From assembly GCA_028275345.1 (NCBI GenBank), contig JAPWUV010000003.1, positions 124,001 to 188,000 on the forward strand: 64,000 nt of DNA, in the 5' to 3' direction. This document shows positions 8,362 through 16,429 of the stretch, in pieces. The position numbers and the translations under genes were made by a program. The stretch comes from a bacterium (GTDB taxonomy: Bacteria; Zhuqueibacterota; Zhuqueibacteria; Oleimicrobiales; Geothermoviventaceae). Every line of letters starts with the position of its first letter. Within the stretch, counting starts at the first letter, position 1. The notes beneath the pieces were generated by a model. It was not told the origin of the DNA, did not search any database, and was given only the letters and a program-made list of their open reading frames with translations.

Positions 8362-9549
8362 CTACAGCAGGATCCGCATGGTTGTGCCAACTCCGGGTTG
8401 AGACTGCCGCACGAAGAGCTGTCCGTGGTGATACTCCTCCACAATGCGCTTGGACAGGCTCAGTCCCAGCCCCCAACCGCGCCGCTTGGTACTGTAGCCC
8501 GGCTGAAAAACGCGCCGTCGCTCCTTTGCGTCCATGCCCCGCCCATTGTCGATCACGTCGATCTGGACGGTCCTGCCCCGCGTCTCGGCCGGCCGCAGGC
8601 GCAAAATGATCTTCCCCGGGTCCTTGTCCAAAGCCTCCAATCCGTTCTTCACCAGGTTCTCGATCACCCACTCGAAAAGCTCGCGGTTGATGGCCACCTT
8701 GGGAACCGGATGGTAATCCTCCTCGATCGTGATCTGCTTTCCCATGTGCGGGATTCGCCGCCGAAAATACTCGGCGACGTCGTGCAAAACGGCTTGTACA
8801 TCCTGTTCCTTCAGGTCGGCGCGCGACCCGATCTGGGAGAACCGGGCAGCAACCTTCTCGAGTCGGCTGAGATCGTGGGCCATTTCCGCCACAATTTCGC
8901 CCACCTTCTCGGAGGATTCGGCCGTCCGCAGTAGCTCAATCCAGCCAAGGAGGGAGGAGATCGGGGTCCCCAGTTGGTGAGCCGTCTCCCGGCTGAGGCC
9001 CACCCAGATCAGCTGCTGCTCCGATCGCTTGAGGCTGCTATAGCCGACAAAGGCTACGAACAGGAACAAGCCCACGAGGCCGATCTCGATATAGGGCAGC
9101 CGGACCAATTCGGTGATGAGCCGCGAATCCCCATAGTACAGGCGCCCAATCACGTAATCTTCGTACCGCAGCGGGATGGGTTCCATCTCCTTCGCCATCT
9201 GCCTCACGATGCGCTTCACCTTCGCGAGCGCCTCGGGGCTCCGGTCATTGGGATCGACGTCAATTCCCTTCCACGCGCTGGGCTCGCCCCGATTGTCGGT
9301 CACCACGATGGGGAAGTTGGTCCTCTGAATAATCTGCTCGAAGATGAAGTTGAGCTCCTCGTCGTCGGCCTCCGTCGCCGCCCTCTGGTAGAATGAAGCG
9401 TAGAATTCCAGGATGCTTCTCGCCTCCAGCCGGAGCTGCCGCACCAGGTTCTGCGTGTACCACAGGAGCCCGAAAATCAAGGCCACCGCGAGGAGGAACA
9501 GGATCTCGCGCAGATGCCGGGAAATGCGGTTCAGTGCCATCTGGTACAT
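8362..9549 (-). CDS. Membrane sensor histidine kinase (orphan)
   Basis: A 395-residue kinase with a transmembrane helix near residues 13-32, an extracytoplasmic sensor of about 115 residues and a second helix near 153-175. The dimerisation and phosphoacceptor helix is SRETAHQLGTPISSLLGW, with His near residue 189; HQLGTP instead of HELRTP is common in Bacteroidota-type kinases. The HATPase_c domain shows the N box ENLVKNGLEAL, DNGRGMD and GWGLGLSLSKRI. No response regulator is encoded in the window, so the partner must be elsewhere. It lies between a YfhO-like gene and an S9 peptidase in the same orientation, hinting at an envelope signal. Confidence 0.92.
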   Translation of the reverse strand: MYQMALNRISRHLREILFLLAVALIFGLLWYTQNLVRQLRLEARSILEFYASFYQRAATEADDEELNFIFEQIIQRTNFPIVVTDNRGEPSAWKGIDVDPNDRSPEALAKVKRIVRQMAKEMEPIPLRYEDYVIGRLYYGDSRLITELVRLPYIEIGLVGLFLFVAFVGYSSLKRSEQQLIWVGLSRETAHQLGTPISSLLGWIELLRTAESSEKVGEIVAEMAHDLSRLEKVAARFSQIGSRADLKEQDVQAVLHDVAEYFRRRIPHMGKQITIEEDYHPVPKVAINRELFEWVIENLVKNGLEALDKDPGKIILRLRPAETRGRTVQIDVIDNGRGMDAKERRRVFQPGYSTKRRGWGLGLSLSKRIVEEYHHGQLFVRQSQPGVGTTMRILL

Positions 9550-9613
9550 CGGGATCCGAACCTGTGCTCAGCCTCCGTTTGGGCGCGAGTCGAACCGTGG
9601 CGGCTCCGAAGCT

Positions 9614-12118
9614 TCAGGCGCCGGATGCGAAGCGTTGTCCCTTGACGAACCATGCCACAATGCCGAGAGCCAGGAGCACGGCGGTGACCACCACCGTGAC
9701 CCAGAGCCCGACGCGGAACGTATCCGGATCGAACACCATTTCCACGCGGTGCTTCCCCGCAGGGACGATGAGGCCGCGCAGGATCACGTCGGCGCGATAA
9801 ATCCGCGTCGGCTGACCATCGATCCGGGCCTTCCAGCCCGCAGGATAGTACACTTCGCTCAGTACCAGACAGGCTGGGGCGCTCGTCTCCGTATCCAGAA
9901 GGATCCGATGAGGTCCGTACCCCGTGACCCGAACCGTACCGCTGGCCCCCGGAGCTGGTTCCGGAGACGGTCGTTCGAAGAAAACGGCCGTCCTAGCAGG
10001 ATCGAAATCCCGGGATTTCAGAATGGCATAGGCCTCCGCTTCGTTGCGGGCCACGAGGACGTCCTTCACCAGAAATGCCCGCGGCAGAGCGTTCGGATTC
10101 TCCATCACATTGAGTTGGCCACGCTGCACCAGCTGGTAGGACGAGTCGGAAAATGGATACGGAGAAAGGATGTACTTGACGTTGAGCAGGTCGAGCACCC
10201 TGTCGTGGAGTTCCGCAAGAGCCGGGTCGAAACTCCCGGGCGCGCTCCTGTCGAGGCCGAGGCGACCTCCCCTCTGTACCACCTGGTAGTAACGGTTGAG
10301 GAACAGAGGGAAACCAAAGCGATCGGTATCCGCGATACGGGTACTATCGAGGAAGCTCTGATAAAGTCGGAGCTTTGCGGCGTGGTATCCGTAGATACTC
10401 TGCAAGAAATGGTACGCGTACCAGTTGGGCGGGCGAGTGTCCCCGACCGGGAACACCCGGAAAAGGCCCTCCTGCTTCTTCACAAACTGGACCGCCGGAT
10501 CCGCCCGAAAATACTCCGTTTCCTGGGCTTTCGGCTGGGGCTGCAGTAGACGATGGCTCACCGGCCAGAGATCCGCCACGAGCAAGGCGAAGCTCCCCAA
10601 TACCAGCCAGCTGACCCCAACTCTCCCTCTCAAAAAACTCCACACGAGCGCCAGGAGCACGCCGACGAGGGCCAGCATTTTCAGCGCATCCTGAAGCGCC
10701 ATGCGATAGGCCATCTGCGCCTCCGCCGGATTGAGCTTCCCACTCCGCTCCATCGCTTGCAGGAGTGCGCCCTTTCCCAGGAGCACAATCGCGAAGAGGA
10801 CCAGCACTACTGCCGCGAAGGAATATATCAGCGGGCGCAAGCGCTCCGGCTTGCCCCGTCGGAGGAGAAGCTCATGAAGTCCCGCGGCTGCCAGGAACGC
10901 CGCGGAAATCTCCATCAGGATCTGGATCATCACGGGGACGCGGAACTTGTTGAAGTAAGGCAGGTAGCGGAACATTAGGTCATATAGGACGGGGAAATGC
11001 CGACCGAAGGAAACGACGAGGGAGAAGATGGCGACGGCGAAGAGGAACCAGGTCCACCAGTCGCGGCGCAGCACCAGCGCCACCACGGAAAGGAACAGCA
11101 CGGTGATTCCGAAATACATCGGGAAATCGGTGAACGGCATTGGACCCCAGTAGGTTTGCCCTCCGAATCCGAAGTAGGAGGGGATGAAGAACGTGAGGAT
11201 CTCCTTTGGGGGGAATGACCAACCTGTCGCGTAGTCGTAGGAAAGTCCACCTCCGAGGCCACCTCGAATGCTGTACTGACTGTATTCGTGCACGCTGAGG
11301 TAAAGCCAGGAGGACATCACCACGCCGGTCGCAATAGCCCCAGCGAGCAATAGTGCCCCCACGACCTGCCGCGCCTCCAGGCGCCGGTCCCGGACGACCT
11401 GCCACACCATCCGCCAGAGGACGTACATCCCCAGCATCAGGAAAGTGTAGTAGCTGATCTGAACGTGAGCGCGCAGGAGCTGAAGGCCAATCGAGAGCGC
11501 TGTGGCCGCAAACAGCAAGAGCGTGCGACGCTCGAACAGCTCATCGGCCAGGAACAAGATCAGGGGGATGAGGGCTACGCTGTTCAGTTTCGTCCCGTGC
11601 CCGAACGCGGCGTAGGCCACCACCTGAGGTAGCAGAACGAGCGTGGTCGCGGCGAAGGCAGCCGCCTCCGGCCGAATCCCCTTCTGCCGGAGGTACAAGT
11701 AGGCGAACCACCCGAGCAAGAAGTAATTCGCGAGGCGGAACAGGAACTCCCCGCCCGGCAGGATACGACTCGGAAGCCAAAGCAGTCCTCGCAGCAGCTC
11801 GCTCAAGAGGTCCACGTAGGGCGCGGCGTTCAAGCTAGCGAAAGAAGGCATCCCGCAGAAGATGTAAGGGTTCCACTTCGGATACTCGCCCTCGCTCAGA
11901 CACTGCCGGATGAAGGGGACAAAACTCTTCGAGGCAAGCGCATCCGGCGGCAGCAGGGTCCGGCTGTAGAATACGACTTCCCCGTAGAAAGCAAGGAGCA
12001 ACCCCGCCAAGCCGATGGCCACAGTCCAATCCGGGTGTCGGCGGTAGAAAGGCAGGCGGCCAGGTGCCGCCTTTGCTTTGCCCTGCTCTTTGCCGCGGGC
12101 GCGTTTCTTGGCGCTCAT
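9614..12118 (-). CDS. YfhO-family polytopic membrane protein
   Basis: An 834-residue membrane protein with a dozen or more hydrophobic segments between about residues 30 and 560, then a soluble C-terminal region and a final helix (VTVVVTAVLLALGIVAWFV). The segment after the first helix holds DALASKSFVPF and YPKWNPYIFCGMPSFA, the conserved first periplasmic loop of YfhO proteins, and VLSEVYYPAGWKARIDG near the C-terminus is also typical. YfhO proteins resemble GT-C glycosyltransferases and have been linked to teichoic-acid or glycolipid glycosylation in Firmicutes; the substrate here is unknown. The ATG at 12118 has GGAGGTGAGG upstream. It follows two GT4 genes and a GT2 gene, consistent with assembly of a surface glycan or glycolipid. 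Confidence 0.88.
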   Translation of the reverse strand: MSAKKRARGKEQGKAKAAPGRLPFYRRHPDWTVAIGLAGLLLAFYGEVVFYSRTLLPPDALASKSFVPFIRQCLSEGEYPKWNPYIFCGMPSFASLNAAPYVDLLSELLRGLLWLPSRILPGGEFLFRLANYFLLGWFAYLYLRQKGIRPEAAAFAATTLVLLPQVVAYAAFGHGTKLNSVALIPLILFLADELFERRTLLLFAATALSIGLQLLRAHVQISYYTFLMLGMYVLWRMVWQVVRDRRLEARQVVGALLLAGAIATGVVMSSWLYLSVHEYSQYSIRGGLGGGLSYDYATGWSFPPKEILTFFIPSYFGFGGQTYWGPMPFTDFPMYFGITVLFLSVVALVLRRDWWTWFLFAVAIFSLVVSFGRHFPVLYDLMFRYLPYFNKFRVPVMIQILMEISAAFLAAAGLHELLLRRGKPERLRPLIYSFAAVVLVLFAIVLLGKGALLQAMERSGKLNPAEAQMAYRMALQDALKMLALVGVLLALVWSFLRGRVGVSWLVLGSFALLVADLWPVSHRLLQPQPKAQETEYFRADPAVQFVKKQEGLFRVFPVGDTRPPNWYAYHFLQSIYGYHAAKLRLYQSFLDSTRIADTDRFGFPLFLNRYYQVVQRGGRLGLDRSAPGSFDPALAELHDRVLDLLNVKYILSPYPFSDSSYQLVQRGQLNVMENPNALPRAFLVKDVLVARNEAEAYAILKSRDFDPARTAVFFERPSPEPAPGASGTVRVTGYGPHRILLDTETSAPACLVLSEVYYPAGWKARIDGQPTRIYRADVILRGLIVPAGKHRVEMVFDPDTFRVGLWVTVVVTAVLLALGIVAWFVKGQRFASGA

Positions 12119-12143
12119 CCTCACCTCCGCGCGCAGTTCTCGT

Positions 12144-13511
12144 TCACCCCTCGCTGCGAGAATCCCTCCCCTGACAAGCTACGGCCTGCAACAATGCGGA
12201 AAGCTCCTGTGCCTGGCCTCGTCGGTTGTAGCGCTCGACGAACGTCGGCGACGGATGGGGGAGTTTTCCCTCGCGCCACAGCCGCCGGATTTCCTCCAGA
12301 GCCATCATCGCCTGCTGGACATCGCCCGGGGGCACGACCCAGCCGCACCGGCCGGAGCGGATTAGCTTCGCCGCCTCACCGTCCGGCGGGGCCACAGCCA
12401 GGATCGGCTTCCTGGCCCCGAGGTACTCGAAAAGCTTGCCTGTCAGCACCCCTTTGCTCGCCGGCATGGCATCCACGACCAGGATGGCAACGTCGCAGGC
12501 CAGAAGTTCCTGCACCGCCATCCGGTGCGGCAGGTAGTCGGAGCAACTGGCCATGTCCCCAACCTGCCGCTCGATCTCCTCGCGGATTTCCGAAGCGATG
12601 CGCCCGACGAAGCGGAGCCGCACCTCGCGTTCCCACCCGGGATCCTGCCGACGCAGCGCAGCAACTGCTTCGAGGATCGTTGCCGGATGCCTCGGTCCGT
12701 AAAGGGACCCACTGTAGAGAAGCGTAAGTCTCGTGTCTCGCGGAGAAGGTCCCAACCCTTCAAAATCCGCCGGATCAAACCCGTTCGGGATGATCGTCCA
12801 ATTCGCCGCTCGGCACTCCGGGTGGCGACTCACAAGATCATCCCGCACTCCTTCCGAAACCGCGATGAGATGCGTCGCCTTCCGGAGGACCAGCCCTTCA
12901 AGCGCCACGTCAAGCTTTCGGGAAATCCCTTTGCGCCTCGGCGCAGAGACCCAATCGACCCACGAGTCGCGAAAGTCGGCAACCCACGGCTTCCGGCTGA
13001 GGCGATGCAAGGCGTACCCGATGAGGTGACAGGTGTACGGCGGCGCTGAGGACACGATCACCTTCACCTCGGGAAGAGCGGCCTCTTTGCGACCCGCAGC
13101 GATCGCGAAGGGCAGCCAGCCCACCCGCGCATCGGGAATGAAGAATGTGCTCCGCACCCACTCCGACAGTCGCTCGGAGAGCGACTGGTCCGGCCGGCGC
13201 GTCAGGACCACGACGTCCAGGTGCTGAACGCCCTCCTTACGCGTAAGCCGGCGGTACAGTCGATACGGCTCCACAATCTTCGTCCGGGTGACCCGGATGC
13301 CCTCCGGCACGTCGGAGAAGAGTGAGGGATCCTGTGTGGGGTAGTCGGCATTGGCCGCCGTCAGGACCACGGGCCGCCACCCGAACTCCGGCAGGTATTT
13401 CACGAATTTCAGGACGCGCTGCACCCCGCTACCGCCAGCTGGCGGAAAGTAGTAGGAAACGAACAGCACGGAGGAGGCGCAGCCGCTCCTTTTCCGTTGC
13501 CCCGAACTCAT
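12144..13511 (-). CDS. Glycosyltransferase family 4 (GT-B fold)
   Basis: A 455-residue GT4-type protein. The N-terminal Rossmann domain begins with SVLFVSYYFPPAGGSGVQR, typical of this subfamily. The C-terminal donor-binding domain carries LLYSGSLYGPRHPATILEA and the loop GVLTGKLFEYLGARKPILAV, whose Glu sits where GT4 enzymes hold the nucleotide sugar. There is no signal peptide, so it should work at the cytoplasmic face. Its ATG overlaps the stop of the next upstream glycosyltransferase gene (ATGA). Sugar donor and acceptor cannot be read from the sequence; the context suggests a surface polysaccharide or glycolipid. Confidence 0.9.
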   Translation of the reverse strand: MSSGQRKRSGCASSVLFVSYYFPPAGGSGVQRVLKFVKYLPEFGWRPVVLTAANADYPTQDPSLFSDVPEGIRVTRTKIVEPYRLYRRLTRKEGVQHLDVVVLTRRPDQSLSERLSEWVRSTFFIPDARVGWLPFAIAAGRKEAALPEVKVIVSSAPPYTCHLIGYALHRLSRKPWVADFRDSWVDWVSAPRRKGISRKLDVALEGLVLRKATHLIAVSEGVRDDLVSRHPECRAANWTIIPNGFDPADFEGLGPSPRDTRLTLLYSGSLYGPRHPATILEAVAALRRQDPGWEREVRLRFVGRIASEIREEIERQVGDMASCSDYLPHRMAVQELLACDVAILVVDAMPASKGVLTGKLFEYLGARKPILAVAPPDGEAAKLIRSGRCGWVVPPGDVQQAMMALEEIRRLWREGKLPHPSPTFVERYNRRGQAQELSALLQAVACQGRDSRSEG

Positions 13512-14641
13512 CCCTTTCCGCCTACCAGTTCTTCCAAGGCATCCACAAACCGGTCCCAGGACATGAGCTTCCGAAACTCCTCGATCTCGACCGACCAGTC
13601 CACCTGCTTTGTCAGTTCCAGGAAGCGCAAGATAGCTTCCGCTACGCTATCCGCGTTGACCTCCGGCGCCAGGACTCCGGTTCGGCCGTCGCGCACCACC
13701 TCGGGCAGGCCGCCCACCGCCGTAGTCACCACCGGACGTCGGTAAGCGTAGGCCAACGGGACGATCCCGCTCTGGGTCGCGCTTCTGTAGGGAAGCACTA
13801 CTGCGTCGCAAGCCGCGAAATACCAGGGGATCTCGTCGTTGGGGACGAACAGGTCGCGAAGCTCAACGGCGTCTTGGATGCCGAGCTCCCGGACGAGTCG
13901 GACGTAGTCGCTGAGAGGCTCGTAGAACTCGCCGGCCACGAGGAGGAAAACGTTCTCGTGCGCCAACACTCTCGCCAACGCCGCGAGAAGCAGGTCCAGA
14001 CCTTTGTATCGCCGGACATAACCAAAGAACAGCAACACCGGGACATCTCCGGGGAGGTTCAACCTCCGGCGGGCCTCGGCTCGATCGGGGATCTCGGCAG
14101 GCTGGTCCGTCGGATGAAGGAGACGCCGATACTGCGCATTCGGCCGCAGCCGGAGCAGATCGCTCTCGACGGATTCCGACATCACCACAAAAGCGTGGGC
14201 AGCCGAGAGGCCCAGCCGATTCAGCCAGGAACCCGCGGGCTGCCGCTCGTGCGGCGTGAGGTTGTGGCAAATCCACACGATCCGCGCGTGGCTCCAGGCA
14301 CGCAGCAATGCCGACACGGCTCCGTAGCACGGGGCGAAAAACGGCATCCAATGGTGGAAAACCGCAGCATCGGGCCGGAAAAGAGCTGCCATCCTCGCGG
14401 TGCGCACCCAGGAGAGGGGATTTACCGAGTCGAGCACGCGGTAGGCTTCGACCACCCCTTCCGAATCCGGACCCGTCTCTTCCTGCGTCCGACCTGGAAA
14501 GAGAAGACCTGGGTATTGCCTCCTGAAATTCAGCGCCAGGACCGTATGCCCGCTCTCCCGGAGCAGACGATACAGCCGTCCGTTGAAGCGAGCGATCCCG
14601 CCCCGCAATGGATAAGCCGGTCCCACGAGCACGTACCGCAT
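13508..14641 (-). CDS. Glycosyltransferase family 4 (GT-B fold)
   Basis: A 377-residue GT4-type enzyme. The N-terminus YVLVGPAYPLRGGIARFN is the acceptor-domain start of a wciQ/EpsF-like group, and a GT1-type C-terminal domain follows with VLLFFGYVRRYKGLDLLLAA and LPYRSATQSGIVPLAYAY, whose Ser-Gly and Pro-Leu positions match the donor loop. It differs clearly in sequence from the neighbouring GT4, so the pair is not a recent duplication and probably adds different sugars. It overlaps the next gene by four bases and starts two bases after the GT2 stop, indicating tight coupling. No clear Shine-Dalgarno is seen before its ATG. Confidence 0.9.
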   Translation of the reverse strand: MRYVLVGPAYPLRGGIARFNGRLYRLLRESGHTVLALNFRRQYPGLLFPGRTQEETGPDSEGVVEAYRVLDSVNPLSWVRTARMAALFRPDAAVFHHWMPFFAPCYGAVSALLRAWSHARIVWICHNLTPHERQPAGSWLNRLGLSAAHAFVVMSESVESDLLRLRPNAQYRRLLHPTDQPAEIPDRAEARRRLNLPGDVPVLLFFGYVRRYKGLDLLLAALARVLAHENVFLLVAGEFYEPLSDYVRLVRELGIQDAVELRDLFVPNDEIPWYFAACDAVVLPYRSATQSGIVPLAYAYRRPVVTTAVGGLPEVVRDGRTGVLAPEVNADSVAEAILRFLELTKQVDWSVEIEEFRKLMSWDRFVDALEELVGGKG

Positions 14642-14643
14642 GG

Positions 14644-15606
14644 CTACTCGGAACTTGCCCCTTCGAGGGATTCGCGGATGGGATAGGGCATCCTCTCGCG
14701 CTGGGCCTCCGTGATCATTTCCCCGATCAGCCCAATGGACACGAACTGGATCCCCACGATCACGAGGAGCAGGCCGAGCAAGAGGAGAGGGCGATTGCTG
14801 AGATACACCGACGCGAAGAGGCGCTGATAGGCAAGATAGACCAGAATGGCCGTTCCGGCGAGGGCCGAAAGGAGACCGGGAACGCCGAAGAAATGGAGTG
14901 GCCGCTTCCCGTAGCGGGTCAAGAAAAGGACCGTGATCAGGTCAAATAGGCCACGTTTGGCGCGCCCGAGCCCGTACTTGCTCCGCCCGTACCGGCGGGG
15001 CCGATGCCGCACCTCCTGCTCCGTGACCCGGAAGCCCAGCCAATGAGCCAACGCCGGTATGAAGCGATGAAGCTCCCCGTACACGTGGACGGCTTCGATC
15101 ACCTCCCTCCGGTAGGCCTTGAGCCCGCAGTTGAAATCGTGAAGACGCAGCCCTGCCACGCGCGAAGCAGCCCAATTGAAGAGCTTGCTGCTGATCCGCT
15201 TGCTCCAGGGATCGCGCCGTTTCCGCTTCCACCCATTGACGAGATCCCAGCCCTCGGCAAGTCGAGCCAGAAGCCGCGGGATCTCCGAAGGATCGTCCTG
15301 CAGATCGGCATCCATCGTCACGATGAACCGGCCCCTCGCCTTGCGAAAGCCCACGGCGAGGGCCGCGGACTTCCCGAAATTCCGGCGGAAACTGTAGGCT
15401 CGGACGTGCCCATCCTCTTGAGCCAGCTCCCGCAATACCTCCCACGACCCGTCTGTGGAACCGTCATCCACGAAGATCACCTCGTAGCTCTCGACCGCCC
15501 TCCCGAGCACGTCGGTGAGCTCGCGGTGAAGCTCGCGCAATGAGTCGCGCTCGTTCAGCAGCGGGATGACCACTGAGAGTTCCACGTCGGGCTCCGTTGC
15601 CACCAC
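14644..15606 (-). CDS. Glycosyltransferase family 2, polyprenyl-phosphate sugar synthase type
   Basis: A 320-residue membrane GT2 enzyme (DPM1/ArnC/GtrB-like). The GT-A domain at about residues 10-235 has SVVIPLLNERDSL, the nucleotide-binding VDDGSTDGS, the metal-binding DADLQDDP and an NCGLKAYRR segment. Two C-terminal transmembrane helices follow (about 240-265 and 278-300), as in enzymes that transfer a sugar from UDP or GDP to undecaprenyl phosphate. Such products feed GT-C transferases across the membrane, and the YfhO-like protein in the same run is a plausible user; this is inference. The GTG start is preceded by GGGAGGATGATCCT and lies four bases after the DUF4292 stop. Confidence 0.9.
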   Translation of the reverse strand: MVATEPDVELSVVIPLLNERDSLRELHRELTDVLGRAVESYEVIFVDDGSTDGSWEVLRELAQEDGHVRAYSFRRNFGKSAALAVGFRKARGRFIVTMDADLQDDPSEIPRLLARLAEGWDLVNGWKRKRRDPWSKRISSKLFNWAASRVAGLRLHDFNCGLKAYRREVIEAVHVYGELHRFIPALAHWLGFRVTEQEVRHRPRRYGRSKYGLGRAKRGLFDLITVLFLTRYGKRPLHFFGVPGLLSALAGTAILVYLAYQRLFASVYLSNRPLLLLGLLLVIVGIQFVSIGLIGEMITEAQRERMPYPIRESLEGASSE

Positions 15607-15610
15607 AGGA

Positions 15611-16429
15611 TCATCCTCCCATCTCCAACGCCGCGCCCAGCTCTCCCAGCGGCAGCCGAATCGCCGAGGCCGGTACCCGAATTCGGTGCTGGGACCAACG
15701 GATGGGCTGATTCACCCGCGTTTCCTGGAACGACACGGCCACTCTGGCCCGGGGAGGGGCCCAGTCCAGGCGGACAAGGCTCGGCAGGCGCTGTCCCTCG
15801 AGCGTCCGGTATCCTTCGTATTCCACGAGGGCATTGGCGCCCTGCCACTGGACCCGTACTCTCAGTACATCGCCGTACTTGCCGTCCAGCTGGATGTCCA
15901 AGCCCGGGCTCGTTCCCGGCACGCCGATTCGCAGCATCTCGCCGTGGCGTGAGACGTGGGCCTCCATCGCGCAGTCAAGAGGCAACCTACCGAGCGCAGC
16001 CCACACCGCTCGAATCGGCCAATGCCCCCATCCCCCGGGCGTTCCCCTCCCGGAGGCCACGTACAGCGTGTTTTGCAAGGGGGTGTAGATCCACAGCGTG
16101 TCGGGGCTCCCACACGCGAAAAGGACCAGCACCCCCAAAGGACCGCGGAGTTCGAGCACCCACGAGCGACGCGTGCCGTCGTATCCCATCCACCCCAGTC
16201 CGCTCACGTTGCCAAGGGGGGTTTCGGCCGAATATCGGATTTGGGATTCCAGAGTGGTCAGGTGCTCCCACCGAGCGGCGAGGGACCCGCACAGCTTCGG
16301 CCATGACGTGCTCTCGTCGAGCCGCAACCGGGGAGCGCGAGGTGCGCAACTCAACAAGCAACCTGCCCACACCATGCCCCCGGCGACCATCACCCAGCGG
16401 GTCGCGGCGCCCCTTCTCCTGGCTCTCAT
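15611..16429 (-). CDS. DUF4292-like lipoprotein (LolB-like fold expected)
   Basis: A 272-residue predicted lipoprotein with a signal sequence and lipobox LLSC at about residues 25-28. The rest is beta-rich, with LESQIRYSAETPLGNVSGLGWMG-type strands and GPLGVLVLFACGSPDTLWIY. It resembles DUF4292, a family of Bacteroidota outer-membrane lipoproteins with a LolA/LolB-like half-barrel. The assignment rests on pattern and context, because no catalytic motif exists. Its ATG overlaps the stop of the TPR gene (ATGA) and four bases separate it from the GT2 gene. In related genomes a TPR protein and DUF4292 are neighbours, supporting the call. Confidence 0.65.
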   Translation of the reverse strand: MRARRRGAATRWVMVAGGMVWAGCLLSCAPRAPRLRLDESTSWPKLCGSLAARWEHLTTLESQIRYSAETPLGNVSGLGWMGYDGTRRSWVLELRGPLGVLVLFACGSPDTLWIYTPLQNTLYVASGRGTPGGWGHWPIRAVWAALGRLPLDCAMEAHVSRHGEMLRIGVPGTSPGLDIQLDGKYGDVLRVRVQWQGANALVEYEGYRTLEGQRLPSLVRLDWAPPRARVAVSFQETRVNQPIRWSQHRIRVPASAIRLPLGELGAALEMGG